Positions 15,829-25,100 of a stretch of DNA of 37,038 nt are shown here, piece after piece (the first letter of the stretch is position 1; each line of letters starts with the position of its first letter). Made by a program: the position numbers and the translations under genes. This DNA comes from Treponema sp. (GTDB taxonomy: Bacteria > Spirochaetota > Spirochaetia > Treponematales > Treponemataceae), in NCBI GenBank assembly GCA_017450535.1, contig JAFSTK010000006.1, forward strand, positions 1-37,038, given 5' to 3'. Below the pieces are notes generated by a model, which worked only from the letters and a program-made list of their open reading frames with translations, was not told the origin of the DNA and made no database searches.

Positions 15829-16308
15829 ATGAATGGAATGAACCAAGTAATTTTGGAAGGCAACATCGTCAGAGTACCAGTGGCAAAAGACACGCCGCAT
15901 GGCACCCGCCTTTGTAACATGCCCATCGCGGTAAACCGCATCTACAAGGACAAAGGTGGAAATGATGTTGATGAGGTAGGCTACTACGATATTGAGGCAT
16001 GGGGCGAAAAACTGGCTTCTATCATCGAAAAATGTGGCTTTAAAGGACGCGGCGTGCGTGTTGTAGGCCGACTCAAGCAAAACCGCTGGAAAACAACCGA
16101 TGGTAAATCGATGGCAAAAATTGTCGTTGTCGCAGAGCACGTGGACTTTAAGCCCATGTTCCGCAAAAAAAACGATGACAATCCCGCCGAAGAAGCAGAA
16201 CCGATTCCTAATGACGAGGGCATAGAAAGCGAAGAAGAATTTGAAAATCTCGCAGAAGCCGCCGCAGGAATCCGTGCGGAACAGGAGGCAGGCGAAACGG
16301 TCTTCTAA
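15829..16308 (+). CDS. ssb: Single-stranded DNA-binding protein, stand-alone copy
   Basis: A 159-residue SSB. The start at 15829 (MNGMNQVILEG) has GGAG eight bases upstream. The OB fold covers residues 1-110: NQVILEGNIVRVPVAKDT, LCNMPIAVNRIYKDKGG, YYDIEAWGEKLASIIEK, GRGVRVVGRLKQNRWKT, and MAKIVVVAEHVDFKP. An acidic tail follows and ends EAGETVF, in place of the DDIPF-type tip that binds repair and replication partners. It stands alone rather than between rpsF and rpsR, which suggests a second SSB copy. It carries the same promoter-like element as the gspD operon. Confidence 0.85.
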   Translation: MNGMNQVILEGNIVRVPVAKDTPHGTRLCNMPIAVNRIYKDKGGNDVDEVGYYDIEAWGEKLASIIEKCGFKGRGVRVVGRLKQNRWKTTDGKSMAKIVVVAEHVDFKPMFRKKNDDNPAEEAEPIPNDEGIESEEEFENLAEAAAGIRAEQEAGETVF

Positions 16309-16328
16309 CGTAACATCAGAAAAGCGCG

Positions 16329-18608
16329 CTACCTTGGCTTGCGGGAAGACTTTGTTTTTCGCTGTCGCGGATTGGGCGCGCGATTTTTGCCGCCGGCATG
16401 TCCGTACTGCTGGGCTTTGCGGGCTTCGGCGGCGCGCTCATTGGATGCCTTGTACTCTTCCATGCGCTCAGGATTGTAAAAGCCGTCCTTCCAGTTGAAA
16501 CGAGATGTCTCAGGAACGGGGAGTTTTTTGAGCATGGCGTTCTTTACCAACTTGAGCTCGCCTTTGCTCACCTTGGTCTTGGAGAAGTCAACAAGCACGC
16601 GATGGAATCCTTCGTGGTCGAGAGCTTCAATTTTGTCCACGATGGAGAACGGCGCCTCAGGCATGACAAATGAGCCGTCGGGCGTGGCGTTCACTTTAAA
16701 TTCCATGCCCTCTTTGTCAGTAAAATATGTGAAGTCATATGATGACGGAAGCTTAAAGCGCATTCTGAACAGCGTGGGATAGGCATATGTTGTCACCATC
16801 ACGCGGTCGCGCACATTTTTCTCAAATGTCGCCTGCAAATTGGCATAGGAATTTTCAATCGGGGTGATAAACGCGCCGATGTTCTGATTTTCCAGCCAGC
16901 TGACAGCCCAGCGGTTAAATGTGTACAAATACGGGCCGCCAATGATGTTCGCTTTTTTCTCACGGAGCATGGCAATATGCGCCACGTTATTCGCAACAAA
17001 TGTGGTAAAGCCGTCCGCGATGAACTGGTCAAGATTTGCGGAAAGCTCGTCTTCAGTTGCCGCAGGGCAGTACGGGTCAAGCGAAATGATAATCTGCTTT
17101 TTGGAGAACGGAAGCGTCGTTTTGTGCGCGAGCAAATCCGCCTTTGTCTCAAAATTTAATTCAAGAATGACTCGGACAGGATGCTGTGACTGCACGGCAA
17201 ACATATCGCTGATTGTAGAGACCTGCATGTACAAGCCTTCTGGGAAATATGAGAGCTCATTCTTTGCGATTGGAGTCAAATCAAGCACAGGCAGTTTTTC
17301 TGCGCCCGGCTGCTGGCGGAACCGACCGATATCATTGGGAAGCACGCGGTTGTAGCGTTTTGACATCGCCTTTGTCTGCAAAAGATACACGGAATCTCCG
17401 CGCGTAAAGCCTGTCGGAATATCAATCCAGCGGTTACCCTTCTCGTCTGTCTGCACCGTGCGCACTTTATGGCTCACTCGGCCTGTATCGTCTTTTTTGT
17501 GCAAGCGGATTGAATCGCCGGGATCAGGGTCGTACGAGCCGCCTTTGAGACAAGCCATCTGCACCTGCCATGTGGACGGGTCTGCGTCGGGAGCGGCATT
17601 TTCTTGTGCACGGCGACGAGTCTCTTCGTCCGCGCTCTGCAGTTTGTCTATCACGCCGAGGTAAATGCCAGTGCCGCCCGCCTGTTTCGGATTCAAAATC
17701 GCATCGCCGGCTTTTTCAACGCCCTCTTCATTCGTCTTAAAATTATACCAGTAGGTCGTCTTGCTGCGGGCAAAGTCTGTGGCGAGCATACGTTTTGCGG
17801 CGGCAATCGCGCCCTTTTTGTCTTCCTGCCAGTGATCCATCAGATAGCGGTAGGCGGCGACAACTGAACCGACATACTCCGCGCTTTTCATGCGGCCTTC
17901 AATCTTAAACGACTCTACGCCAATCTGCATCAAGTCCGGGATATGGTCAATCAGTTGTAAGTCTGACGGAGAAAAATAGTAGCCCTGCTCTGTGCCCTCG
18001 CCCATCTCTGCGGTGTAACAACGGCGGCATGCGTGCGTACACATGCCACGGTTCGCGCTCTTTCCGCCCAAAAAACTTGAGAACAAGCACAAACCGCTTT
18101 CACTCACACAAAGCGCGCCATGCACAAAGATTTCCAGCTCAGTTTTTGTCCGTGCCTTGATTTTTTTGATTTCGTCCAAACCAAGCTCACGGGCAACCAC
18201 GACGCGCTGCAAACCTTCTTTTGCCAAAAGATTTACGCCTGCCGCGCTCTCCACGTTCATCTGCGTAGAGCCATGCAACTCAAGGTTCGGAAAGAATTCC
18301 TGGCACATGCGCACCACACCAAAATCCTGCACGATAAGACCGTCAGGGCCGATTTTACTCAAATATGAAAGGAAGCGGTACAAACGCTCAGTCTCGCGCT
18401 CCTCACTTACAGTATTAACGGTGACATAGATTTTTTTGCCCTGACGATGCAAAGACTGCACCGCGCCTTCAAATTGATTCCACGCAAAGTTAGACGAGCG
18501 CAAGCGCGCGTTAAAACTTTTGAGACCGAGATAAACTGCGTCTGCGCCTTCGCCAATCGCGGCGTCCAAGGCTTCCGGATTTCCGGCGGGTGCTAATAAT
18601 TCTGCCAT
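16329..18608 (-). CDS. U32 family protein, RlhA/TrhP-like
   Basis: A 759-residue protein. The N terminus MAELLAPAGNPEALDAAI and GADAVYLGLKSFNAR, then the U32 signature EIFVHGALCVSESGLCLFSS and NRGMCTHACRRCY with several conserved Cys, are diagnostic. In E. coli, related proteins do not act as classical proteases but hydroxylate RNA bases (RlhA on 23S rRNA, TrhP on tRNA U34), using iron-sulfur clusters and prephenate. The length and long C-terminal domain fit RlhA better. The last 20 residues are very basic (PRQRKTKSSRKPR), suitable for RNA contact. The promoter is leaderless-type; it converges on ssb with a 20-bp gap. Confidence 0.8.
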   Translation of the reverse strand: MAELLAPAGNPEALDAAIGEGADAVYLGLKSFNARLRSSNFAWNQFEGAVQSLHRQGKKIYVTVNTVSEERETERLYRFLSYLSKIGPDGLIVQDFGVVRMCQEFFPNLELHGSTQMNVESAAGVNLLAKEGLQRVVVARELGLDEIKKIKARTKTELEIFVHGALCVSESGLCLFSSFLGGKSANRGMCTHACRRCYTAEMGEGTEQGYYFSPSDLQLIDHIPDLMQIGVESFKIEGRMKSAEYVGSVVAAYRYLMDHWQEDKKGAIAAAKRMLATDFARSKTTYWYNFKTNEEGVEKAGDAILNPKQAGGTGIYLGVIDKLQSADEETRRRAQENAAPDADPSTWQVQMACLKGGSYDPDPGDSIRLHKKDDTGRVSHKVRTVQTDEKGNRWIDIPTGFTRGDSVYLLQTKAMSKRYNRVLPNDIGRFRQQPGAEKLPVLDLTPIAKNELSYFPEGLYMQVSTISDMFAVQSQHPVRVILELNFETKADLLAHKTTLPFSKKQIIISLDPYCPAATEDELSANLDQFIADGFTTFVANNVAHIAMLREKKANIIGGPYLYTFNRWAVSWLENQNIGAFITPIENSYANLQATFEKNVRDRVMVTTYAYPTLFRMRFKLPSSYDFTYFTDKEGMEFKVNATPDGSFVMPEAPFSIVDKIEALDHEGFHRVLVDFSKTKVSKGELKLVKNAMLKKLPVPETSRFNWKDGFYNPERMEEYKASNERAAEARKAQQYGHAGGKNRAPNPRQRKTKSSRKPR

Positions 18609-18643
18609 TCGTACAGTATACCATAGAATGGCAGCACTGACTA
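18609..18643 (-). promoter_or_regulatory. Leaderless-type promoter of the U32 gene
   Basis: TAGTCA (18643-18638), a 17-bp spacer and TATACT (18620-18615), then GTACGA and the ATG at 18608. There is no Shine-Dalgarno site. The -35 overlaps the stop codon of the upstream lipoprotein gene. Confidence 0.55.
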
Positions 18644-19756
18644 GTTCCCATATGCCTCGCTACTGTTTGGTAAGCCGGGAGTCGCGCATGAAGTGTTCAC
18701 CACAATCCAGTCCGCCGCGCTCGTGGGAATAATTGCACCTCGCTCATAAGCTTTTGTCGCCAGCACAGAAATGTTCTGTCGGCAGAGCGTGCGTGTAGAA
18801 GTCGCTCCGGCATTGCTTGCGGCATCGGCTATGGCTGCGCTCTTCCAAATTCCCTTGCTGACCGCTTTTGCCGCAAACTCTTTGGACAGAGTTTTCTGCC
18901 AGTCGGTTTTTGTGCCGTCGCTGTAGAGCACCGCATCGAGCACGGAATTTCCGCCGTCCGCACTGAGCATCAGGACATCTGTTTTTTGCAGGCGGGCAGA
19001 ATCATCTTCATTTTCAGCCCACAAATCTCGCGCCGTATCACAATTGTTGTTGTTCGCGGCAACGGTCGCAAGCGTCAAATCTTTTCCGGTCTCATCAACG
19101 CAGTTTTCCGGCGTATCAGTGTCATGGCGGAAATGAATCGTAATATACTCATCAGTCTTCACTTCCATTTTGGGGAACGAATACTTTTTCTCCTTGCCAT
19201 CGTATCCGCCAATCAGTTCCAGCCCAGCCGTGTTGCCGCCTTCCAGCACATACAATTCGACAAACTCCGGCGTCTTTCCCGTTCCTTCGGTGCGAATCTC
19301 ACTGAAAACGATAACGGGCAGGCAATCGTTGTAGCCGGCAAACGGCAGACTGAACGTAAGCGTATTGCCGTTCAAATCTTCCACAATGCCCGTCAGATTG
19401 TATCGAACACCGATTTCCGTTGGGTCAGATAGAGTCAGCTCGGCAATGGTCTTCTTTTCGTTATAGGAAATAGTCACCGCATTAGCCGCCGCATTCTCAT
19501 CATCAGCCTTCTTGAACAATACGTCCTTCATCGTCATCGGCTCAGAGCATACAATCTCCAGCATACTGCGCTGCTTAAAGTCAAATGATAAAATCTGCGG
19601 AACGACTTTATCCACCGTCACAATCTCCACACCTTCTTCTGTAAGTTTACAGGAGACAGGCGCAGCCAGAAAAAGAATGCCGCCGCAAATCCCGGCACAC
19701 ACCAGCGCATAGCGGAACATAGAGAACATTGATTTTTGAATAGTTCGCTTCTTCAT
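18641..19756 (-). CDS. Lipoprotein with Ig-like and lamin-tail-like domains
   Basis: A 371-residue protein with a signal peptide ending in APVSC (lipidation expected at Cys36). Residues 50-140 look like a bacterial Ig-like fold of the type SEPMTMKDVLFKK ... VRYNLTGIVEDLNGN. Residues about 145-290 resemble a lamin-tail domain: PVIVFSEIRTEG, PEFVELYVLEGGNTAGLEL, KYSFPKMEVKTDEYITIHF. In bacteria that domain occurs in secreted nucleases and surface proteins as a binding module; no nuclease is present here. GGAGG lies seven bases before the start, and copy C of the shared element is just upstream. Confidence 0.7.
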   Translation of the reverse strand: MKKRTIQKSMFSMFRYALVCAGICGGILFLAAPVSCKLTEEGVEIVTVDKVVPQILSFDFKQRSMLEIVCSEPMTMKDVLFKKADDENAAANAVTISYNEKKTIAELTLSDPTEIGVRYNLTGIVEDLNGNTLTFSLPFAGYNDCLPVIVFSEIRTEGTGKTPEFVELYVLEGGNTAGLELIGGYDGKEKKYSFPKMEVKTDEYITIHFRHDTDTPENCVDETGKDLTLATVAANNNNCDTARDLWAENEDDSARLQKTDVLMLSADGGNSVLDAVLYSDGTKTDWQKTLSKEFAAKAVSKGIWKSAAIADAASNAGATSTRTLCRQNISVLATKAYERGAIIPTSAADWIVVNTSCATPGLPNSSEAYGN

Positions 19757-19767
19757 CTTAAAACCTC

Positions 19768-19797
19768 CACCTTATATATAGGCTTTAAAATGCAAAA
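19768..19797 (-). promoter_or_regulatory. Shared promoter-like element, copy C (lamin-tail lipoprotein)
   Basis: On the minus strand it reads TTTTGCATTTTAAAGCC followed by TATATATAAGGTG, nearly identical to copies A and B. The end of the element abuts the Shine-Dalgarno site, so the leader would be about 12-14 nt. Confidence 0.6.
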
Positions 19798-19834
19798 AAC
19801 TACAAAAAATTTTTTAAAAAACTGAAAAAAAAAA
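19794..19834 (-). promoter_or_regulatory. Phased A-tracts upstream of copy C
   Basis: A runs (plus strand) at 19794-19799, 19804-19809, 19816-19821 and 19825-19834; centres are 10-12 bp apart. This is the expected signature of intrinsically curved DNA immediately upstream of the promoter. Confidence 0.45.
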
Positions 19835-19854
19835 TGAATTTTTACTGTGCAGAG

Positions 19855-19883
19855 ACAAAAAATCCCGCGACCAGCGCGGGATT
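19855..19883 (-). terminator. Intrinsic terminator after the DUF2259 gene
   Basis: On the minus strand AATCCCGCG, loop CTGGT, CGCGGGATT, then a run of T. The 9-bp stem is perfect and begins 4 bp after the stop codon of the gene at 19888. It separates that gene from the promoter of the next lipoprotein. Confidence 0.85.
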
Positions 19884-19887
19884 CTCG

Positions 19888-20586
19888 TTACAATCGGATT
19901 GTCTCAACCATGTATCGGATGGATGTACCGTTTTTATCTTCAACTCGCTTTTCAATCACGAACACCAGATTTCTGCCGCTCTTATCGGAAAAGATTCGGT
20001 CAATTTTATAAGAAGAAACTCCCTTTCGTTTGATAGAAGGATTTCCGACTATGTTATGGCTCAAAAGCTCACCGTTTTCATTTTTCTTCTCAAGGCTGAT
20101 AGAAAAGGATGACTTCACATTTGTGCCCGTTCCTTCCAGCACCGGTGTCAGTTTGATATGATAAAACACGCTTTGTTCAGTTGAAGAACCTTCAAAGTCC
20201 TTGAAGACAATTTCAGTTCCATCATTCACACGCTCATCGCGAATATACAGCAGATTCTCAGGGAGAGCCGGCTTACACTCATACTTTCTGACCGTCCAGC
20301 CAGCCTTTGCAAGCAGCTCGTCATAGACTGTTTTTCCGCTTTTTGAAGCCGTGGCAGCAGAAGGTAAGGTCTTGAACACACCGCCTGTCACAAAATCATT
20401 CTTTGCAATATCCACGGTGTAGATTTCCGCATACCCTTGAAAATCATTATCGGTGCGACCATACTCACCAAAAATATACGTTTTTCCGTCTGAAGAGATT
20501 CCTATGTCCACAAAGGCAGCCGCATCACCAGCAAAAGCGCACAAGGATGCCGCAAGAAAAATAATTCCGCCTAATACCTTTTTCAT
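19888..20586 (-). CDS. Secreted protein of the DUF2259 type
   Basis: A 232-residue protein with a cleavable signal peptide (MKKVLGGIIFLAASLCAFAG). The following text VDIGISSDGKTYIFGEYG, YAEIYTVDIAKNDFVTGG matches my memory of the DUF2259 family of predicted secreted proteins (a beta-propeller-blade-like SDGKxYxFxEYG followed by VDxxKNDxV). The C terminus, RNLVFVIEKRVEDKNGTSIRYMVETIRL, also fits. The function is unknown. GGAGG lies four bases before the start, and a terminator follows the stop, so the gene is monocistronic. Confidence 0.65.
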   Translation of the reverse strand: MKKVLGGIIFLAASLCAFAGDAAAFVDIGISSDGKTYIFGEYGRTDNDFQGYAEIYTVDIAKNDFVTGGVFKTLPSAATASKSGKTVYDELLAKAGWTVRKYECKPALPENLLYIRDERVNDGTEIVFKDFEGSSTEQSVFYHIKLTPVLEGTGTNVKSSFSISLEKKNENGELLSHNIVGNPSIKRKGVSSYKIDRIFSDKSGRNLVFVIEKRVEDKNGTSIRYMVETIRL

Positions 20587-20628
20587 AATGCCTCCACTGT
20601 TTTATTTTCGGCTTCTTTTTGACAAGTC

Positions 20629-20663
20629 TTTACATATTTTGCTGTTAAGATTATGATTTTCAC
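20629..20663 (+). promoter_or_regulatory. Leaderless-type promoter of the membrane protein gene
   Basis: TTTACA (20629-20634), a 17-bp spacer and TATGAT (20652-20657), then TTTCAC and the ATG at 20664. There is no Shine-Dalgarno site. Confidence 0.65.
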
Positions 20664-21488
20664 ATGACCTTAAAAACAAGAAATACGCTTACGAAATATC
20701 TTTTTTTCGCTTCCTTGCTGATAACCGCAATGCTCATAACTCTTTTTATTATAGCCATCTTTACACAATCTGTCACGCCTCCAACGACGCTCCGACTGGT
20801 ACATTTACCCGACACCTTAGTCCTTACCCAATATAATTTTATCGCAACCATGATTACAGCCGCTGTGCTGGTGCTTTATGTGCCCGCCATGTTATTCATC
20901 GTGCTGCGTTTTTTTGAGAACACACAGTCTGTTGAAGTCATTTTTTTCTGCGGCGTTCTGCTGGGCTGTCTTTGCGAGGGAGCAAGAACCTTGATTCCCT
21001 TGTTCGGAATCTGGCAGTCCTACTCTCTTCTGCTTTTTTTCGTGAGCAGAATTATTTTTGCGGGCCGGCTGATGGTGCCACTTTTCTTTTTCGCCACGGC
21101 AGCACTCAGTGACACGGAACAAAGGCAGGAAGTCGAGCGAAATTTTTTCATCATGCTGGCTTTGGCAACCGTTATCGCCACCGCCATGCCGATGAACACC
21201 GCCCAGACCACAACCACATGTACGGTCATCGCCGGGTTTTCATCCATTGCTACCGTCATTCGTCTGCTGATTTTTATAATCACAGGCGGAACTTTTTACA
21301 TCAATGCGCGAAAGCATGATATCCCCGAACTGAAAAGAATCACGATTTTCTACAGCATACTGACCATAGGCTATCTGCTGCTGACTATTGCGGATAATTT
21401 TCTTTTGATGGGAATAGGAACGATTTTTCTCGTCCTCGGAACATTGCAGTTTTTGCGCAACCTGCACCGATTATACATGTGGAAGTAA
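20664..21488 (+). CDS. Multi-pass membrane protein of unknown function
   Basis: A 274-residue protein with about seven hydrophobic segments, starting near residues 13-34, 58-82, 92-108, 118-145, 160-175, 190-212 and 228-258. No transporter or enzyme motif is seen. The C-terminal RNLHRLYMWK is short and basic, placing it on the cytoplasmic side by the positive-inside rule. The gene converges on the kinase-like gene, with the two coding ends overlapping by 18 bp (21471-21488), and no terminator lies between them. Confidence 0.7.
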   Translation: MTLKTRNTLTKYLFFASLLITAMLITLFIIAIFTQSVTPPTTLRLVHLPDTLVLTQYNFIATMITAAVLVLYVPAMLFIVLRFFENTQSVEVIFFCGVLLGCLCEGARTLIPLFGIWQSYSLLLFFVSRIIFAGRLMVPLFFFATAALSDTEQRQEVERNFFIMLALATVIATAMPMNTAQTTTTCTVIAGFSSIATVIRLLIFIITGGTFYINARKHDIPELKRITIFYSILTIGYLLLTIADNFLLMGIGTIFLVLGTLQFLRNLHRLYMWK

Positions 21489-22100
21489 ATACTGCGCTAT
21501 GCCGCCCAAAAGAATCGGAATCACCACGTTGTCCAAATCTTTGAGAGGAAGCACTTCCACCGCCATGCCGCACAGCGCGACAATCAGCGATACCAGACAG
21601 TTTTGAGACACACAGAAAGTCGTAAAGAAAATCGCGCCGAAACAAGTAAGGCTTCCAGCGGCAGTTTTTCCGAACGTAAACGGTATTCTGATTTTTCCAA
21701 ACGCTTTTCCCATGAGACTTGCCAATCCGTCGCCAAATGCCAGCGCAAGAATACCGATTGCCGCCGCCTGCTCATTCCACAATAAAGCCGCGCTGATAAC
21801 GCCCGCCACCAAAGTGACCGGTCCCAGCACAAATTTATGTTCGTCACGTTTGCGCGCAGCGGCCGCAGTAATATCAGAAATGAGCGGAATCTCCCTGCCG
21901 CCGACACGCATTTTTTCTGCGACGATATATGCCATACCCGCCGCCGCCAGAGCGATAACCGTAAAATGATAAAAGAAATGCAGCATCAGAGGCACAAATG
22001 CCGTCCCCATATGGATAATCTTGCGGAACAATTCCTTCTGCAAGTCATAGAGGTGCCGTTTTACATCGATGCCTGCCTGAGCACAAAACACTTTTATCAT
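21471..22100 (-). CDS. Dolichol/phytol/diacylglycerol-kinase-like membrane enzyme
   Basis: A 209-residue membrane protein with several hydrophobic segments. Motifs of the SEC59/VTE5/Dgk1 group of CTP-using lipid kinases are present: ELFRKIIHMG near residue 25, LALAFGDGLASLMGKAFGK near 118, GKTAAGSL and EVLPLKDLDNVVIPI near 185. It may phosphorylate a polyprenol or diacylglycerol for lipid recycling; the substrate is not predictable. It is often annotated as phosphatidate cytidylyltransferase. The start shares an ATGA with the stop of the TPR gene, so the two are co-transcribed. Confidence 0.75.
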   Translation of the reverse strand: MIKVFCAQAGIDVKRHLYDLQKELFRKIIHMGTAFVPLMLHFFYHFTVIALAAAGMAYIVAEKMRVGGREIPLISDITAAAARKRDEHKFVLGPVTLVAGVISAALLWNEQAAAIGILALAFGDGLASLMGKAFGKIRIPFTFGKTAAGSLTCFGAIFFTTFCVSQNCLVSLIVALCGMAVEVLPLKDLDNVVIPILLGGIAQYLLPHV

Positions 22101-25100
22101 TCGAGCGTCGCCTCTCCGTCCAAGGTTTTGGGAATATCCGTGTAAATCGCAGGCTCAAAATCAGGATACGGATGCGTGATATATTTTGAGTTCTGAGAAG
22201 CAAGGTTTGAACCTTCCAGACGTTTCATTGTCTCCGGGTTACGGGTGTAAGCGTCCCAAGCGCGCATTGAGTCGGAGAGACGCACCAACGCTTCCGCATT
22301 CTTCGCGCTGTCCCCTGTCTGACGGGCCAAACGGTACAAAGTGACGCCCAAATTGTTGTTCGCCTTTACAAACATGTCCAAAAGCGCGTTGTCATCGTCA
22401 TCGTGGTGAGGATTGAAAATCACACGGCGCGCACGGTCATTGTTCAAGCGCGTAATCAAATCTGAATAATATCCCTGTGCGGCAAAATTATCGCCACGAA
22501 GCGAAAGTGTATTTCCCAACGAGAGAAGCAGGCTTGAATCTGAGCCCCGTGTCTCAGATGTCTTGATAAATGAGCCGAGCGCCTTGTCGTAATCCTTTTT
22601 GTTGTAATGAATTGCGCCAACACGATAATTGAGCGACGGAGTATCGTTTTTCATGCCGATTGCCGTCTGATAATTTGAGAGCGCGGCATCCATATCGCCT
22701 GTGATAAAATAATCCAAGTCTCCCATGTCGGCATAAAGTTTTCCGGTGTTCTCATCACCTTCAAGTCCAGTTTTGTCATGCTCTTCGGTGTACACATTGA
22801 TACCCTTTGTGTATGACTCCTGCGCCTTGATGTACTCGCGGTCACGGGCAAAAAGCTCGCCCAAAACACGGTTGCCGTTAATTTCGCGATAGGTATTTTT
22901 GCGTGTGCGGACGGGTGCCCTCTCAAACAAATCCAGCGCAATCTTCATTTCACGGCGAGCTGAGACATCGTTATTGTTGTGCAAGAAGTAGCGGGAAAGA
23001 TTATACCGCGCCACCGGATTTACAGGGTCCAGTTTGACGGCAGTTTCAAGCATATCCAGCACATCTTCAATAGAAGAGCGCAACGATTCTTCGGTCTTGC
23101 TGAGTTTTCCGTAAAGCTTGTCCAGCAAATAGCCGCTCAATTCCGTCCAGTCTTCCGCACCAAGCGATTTTTTGTTGCTGTAGAACCGGGTTTTCAGACT
23201 CAGAACATTGGGCAAATTGTCCGTGCGGATAAAATAGCGCATCATGCGGGACATGTACAAATCAGTACCGCCATACAATTGGATGAGGTTCGAATATTCC
23301 AAACGCGCAAGCTCATATTTTTCCGGGTCAATTTCTGCCCATTCAAGGAAAATATCACCCAAAAGCAAAATGCCTGCGCTGTCGTTTATGTAATGGTCGA
23401 GCACGGAACGGCGGACAATTTCTTCCGCACGGGCATAATTCGCGCGCTCATACAATTCCATCCGTGCGTATTCAAGTCCCGCCTGCTTGTCATAATTGAA
23501 CAGACCTAGAATATTGCGGTACATCTGTGCGGCGCGCTCAAACTGTTTGTGCTCACGGTAGCCTTTTGCATAACGGAAGAACCATTTTTTTACCGGCTTG
23601 TAGCTCACCGCCCGCTGGAACAATTCTTCTGACTGCGGAAATTCGTTATTTTCCAGCATGGTGTAGCCCTGATTGTACAGTCTGCTCGCCATCACCGGCT
23701 GATAGACAAAGCGTTTTCCTGCATGGAACAAGAAGAAGCCCACAATCGTCAGCATCACTCCAGCCACAGCCATCGGCAAAATGCGGTTTTTCAGCTGATA
23801 CTGGAAAGACTGCTTGTATGCCTCATACTCGGCAACAGACCTGCGCTCAAAATCGCGGGGTACATCAATAGAAATGTCCAGCAGCTTTTCCAAATGGCCC
23901 GCCAGCTGACGAGCGGAAACCTTTTTGAGGACTTTTTCGACGACTTCAAAAATAACGTCGTCTTTGAATTCATCTTTTACGATAAAATCTTCTACCGCAA
24001 TACGCAAGTTCAGCGGATAGCCGGCAAGATTTTTCTTGAATTTTTCGTATTCTTCTTCGCTCAGCGTGTTCGGCGGGCGGTCTGCATTCGCTTTTGAAAA
24101 ATCAGGAGAATCCAGACGGAAACCGCCCTTTTTGTCATCGGGAGCGGAATCAGCATCGGAGAAGCCGGGAATCTCAAAATCATCGGTCAGCTCAAAATCA
24201 TCGCCACCACCTTCGCCTGTAACAGGAAAATCAGTGTCAAATGGCAGAGCCGTACTACCAGATGAGCCTAAATCGTCTGAGGAGAAATCCAGCCCATCCA
24301 TTTCCGAGGTGTCAAATATTTCCTGCGGCACGTCCATAGACACATCCGGCGCTTCGCCAGTTGGAGCCGAGCCCATGCCATCGGGAAAATCAAGTCCGGA
24401 CGTATCGAACATGCTCGCAAGATCATCGATATCTCCGCCAAGCGAATCTGAAGCTGTGCCAGAGGTCTCTCCAGCCGGCTCCGAAGAAGTGCTGGTGTCC
24501 GCAGGCAGAGCGTCTGCAGTAGCGGTATCCATTGAGAAATCATCGCCAAGCGCATCCGAACCAGAGTCGGTTGTACCGAGCGAATCCGCCCCAGTGCTGC
24601 CCCCCAGAGAGTCAAAATCATCCAGCGGCGGCAGGGAATCCATGGAGAAATCATCAAGAGAAAGATTGTCCGAGGAACTTGCAGCCTCATCAGAAGCAGG
24701 CTCAGCAGAAGGCGCAGTTTTTTTAGACTGTGACGCAATAGCTTCTGGTGCGGGGGCTTCTGACCCCATATCGATTTCTTCACCCGTAAAACCAAAATCA
24801 TCGGGTAAAGAAAGGTCATCAAGAGAAAGAGAAGAATCATCGGATGCCGAAGTCACATCTGGAGCCGTCACGTCATCAGAAACATCATTAGATATATCCT
24901 CAGAAACAGCCGCATCAGCAGAGACATCCGCAGTGTCAGAAGCAACAGACTCTTCGTTCGCATCAGAAACCGGCTCGGATTTTATCGGCTCATTCGGCTT
25001 ATTAAACAGCGCGTCCAAAGCGGCCTGGTCAATCGCGATTGGATTCTCACCGTTTTCTTCGGGCAAAAGCTCGTCCATTGACGGTATGCCATCGGGAACT

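Noticed and set aside
20619..20624. TTGACA as the -35 of the membrane protein gene
   Set aside because: It is 27 bp from the -10 TATGAT; TTTACA at 20629 has the correct 17-bp spacing.
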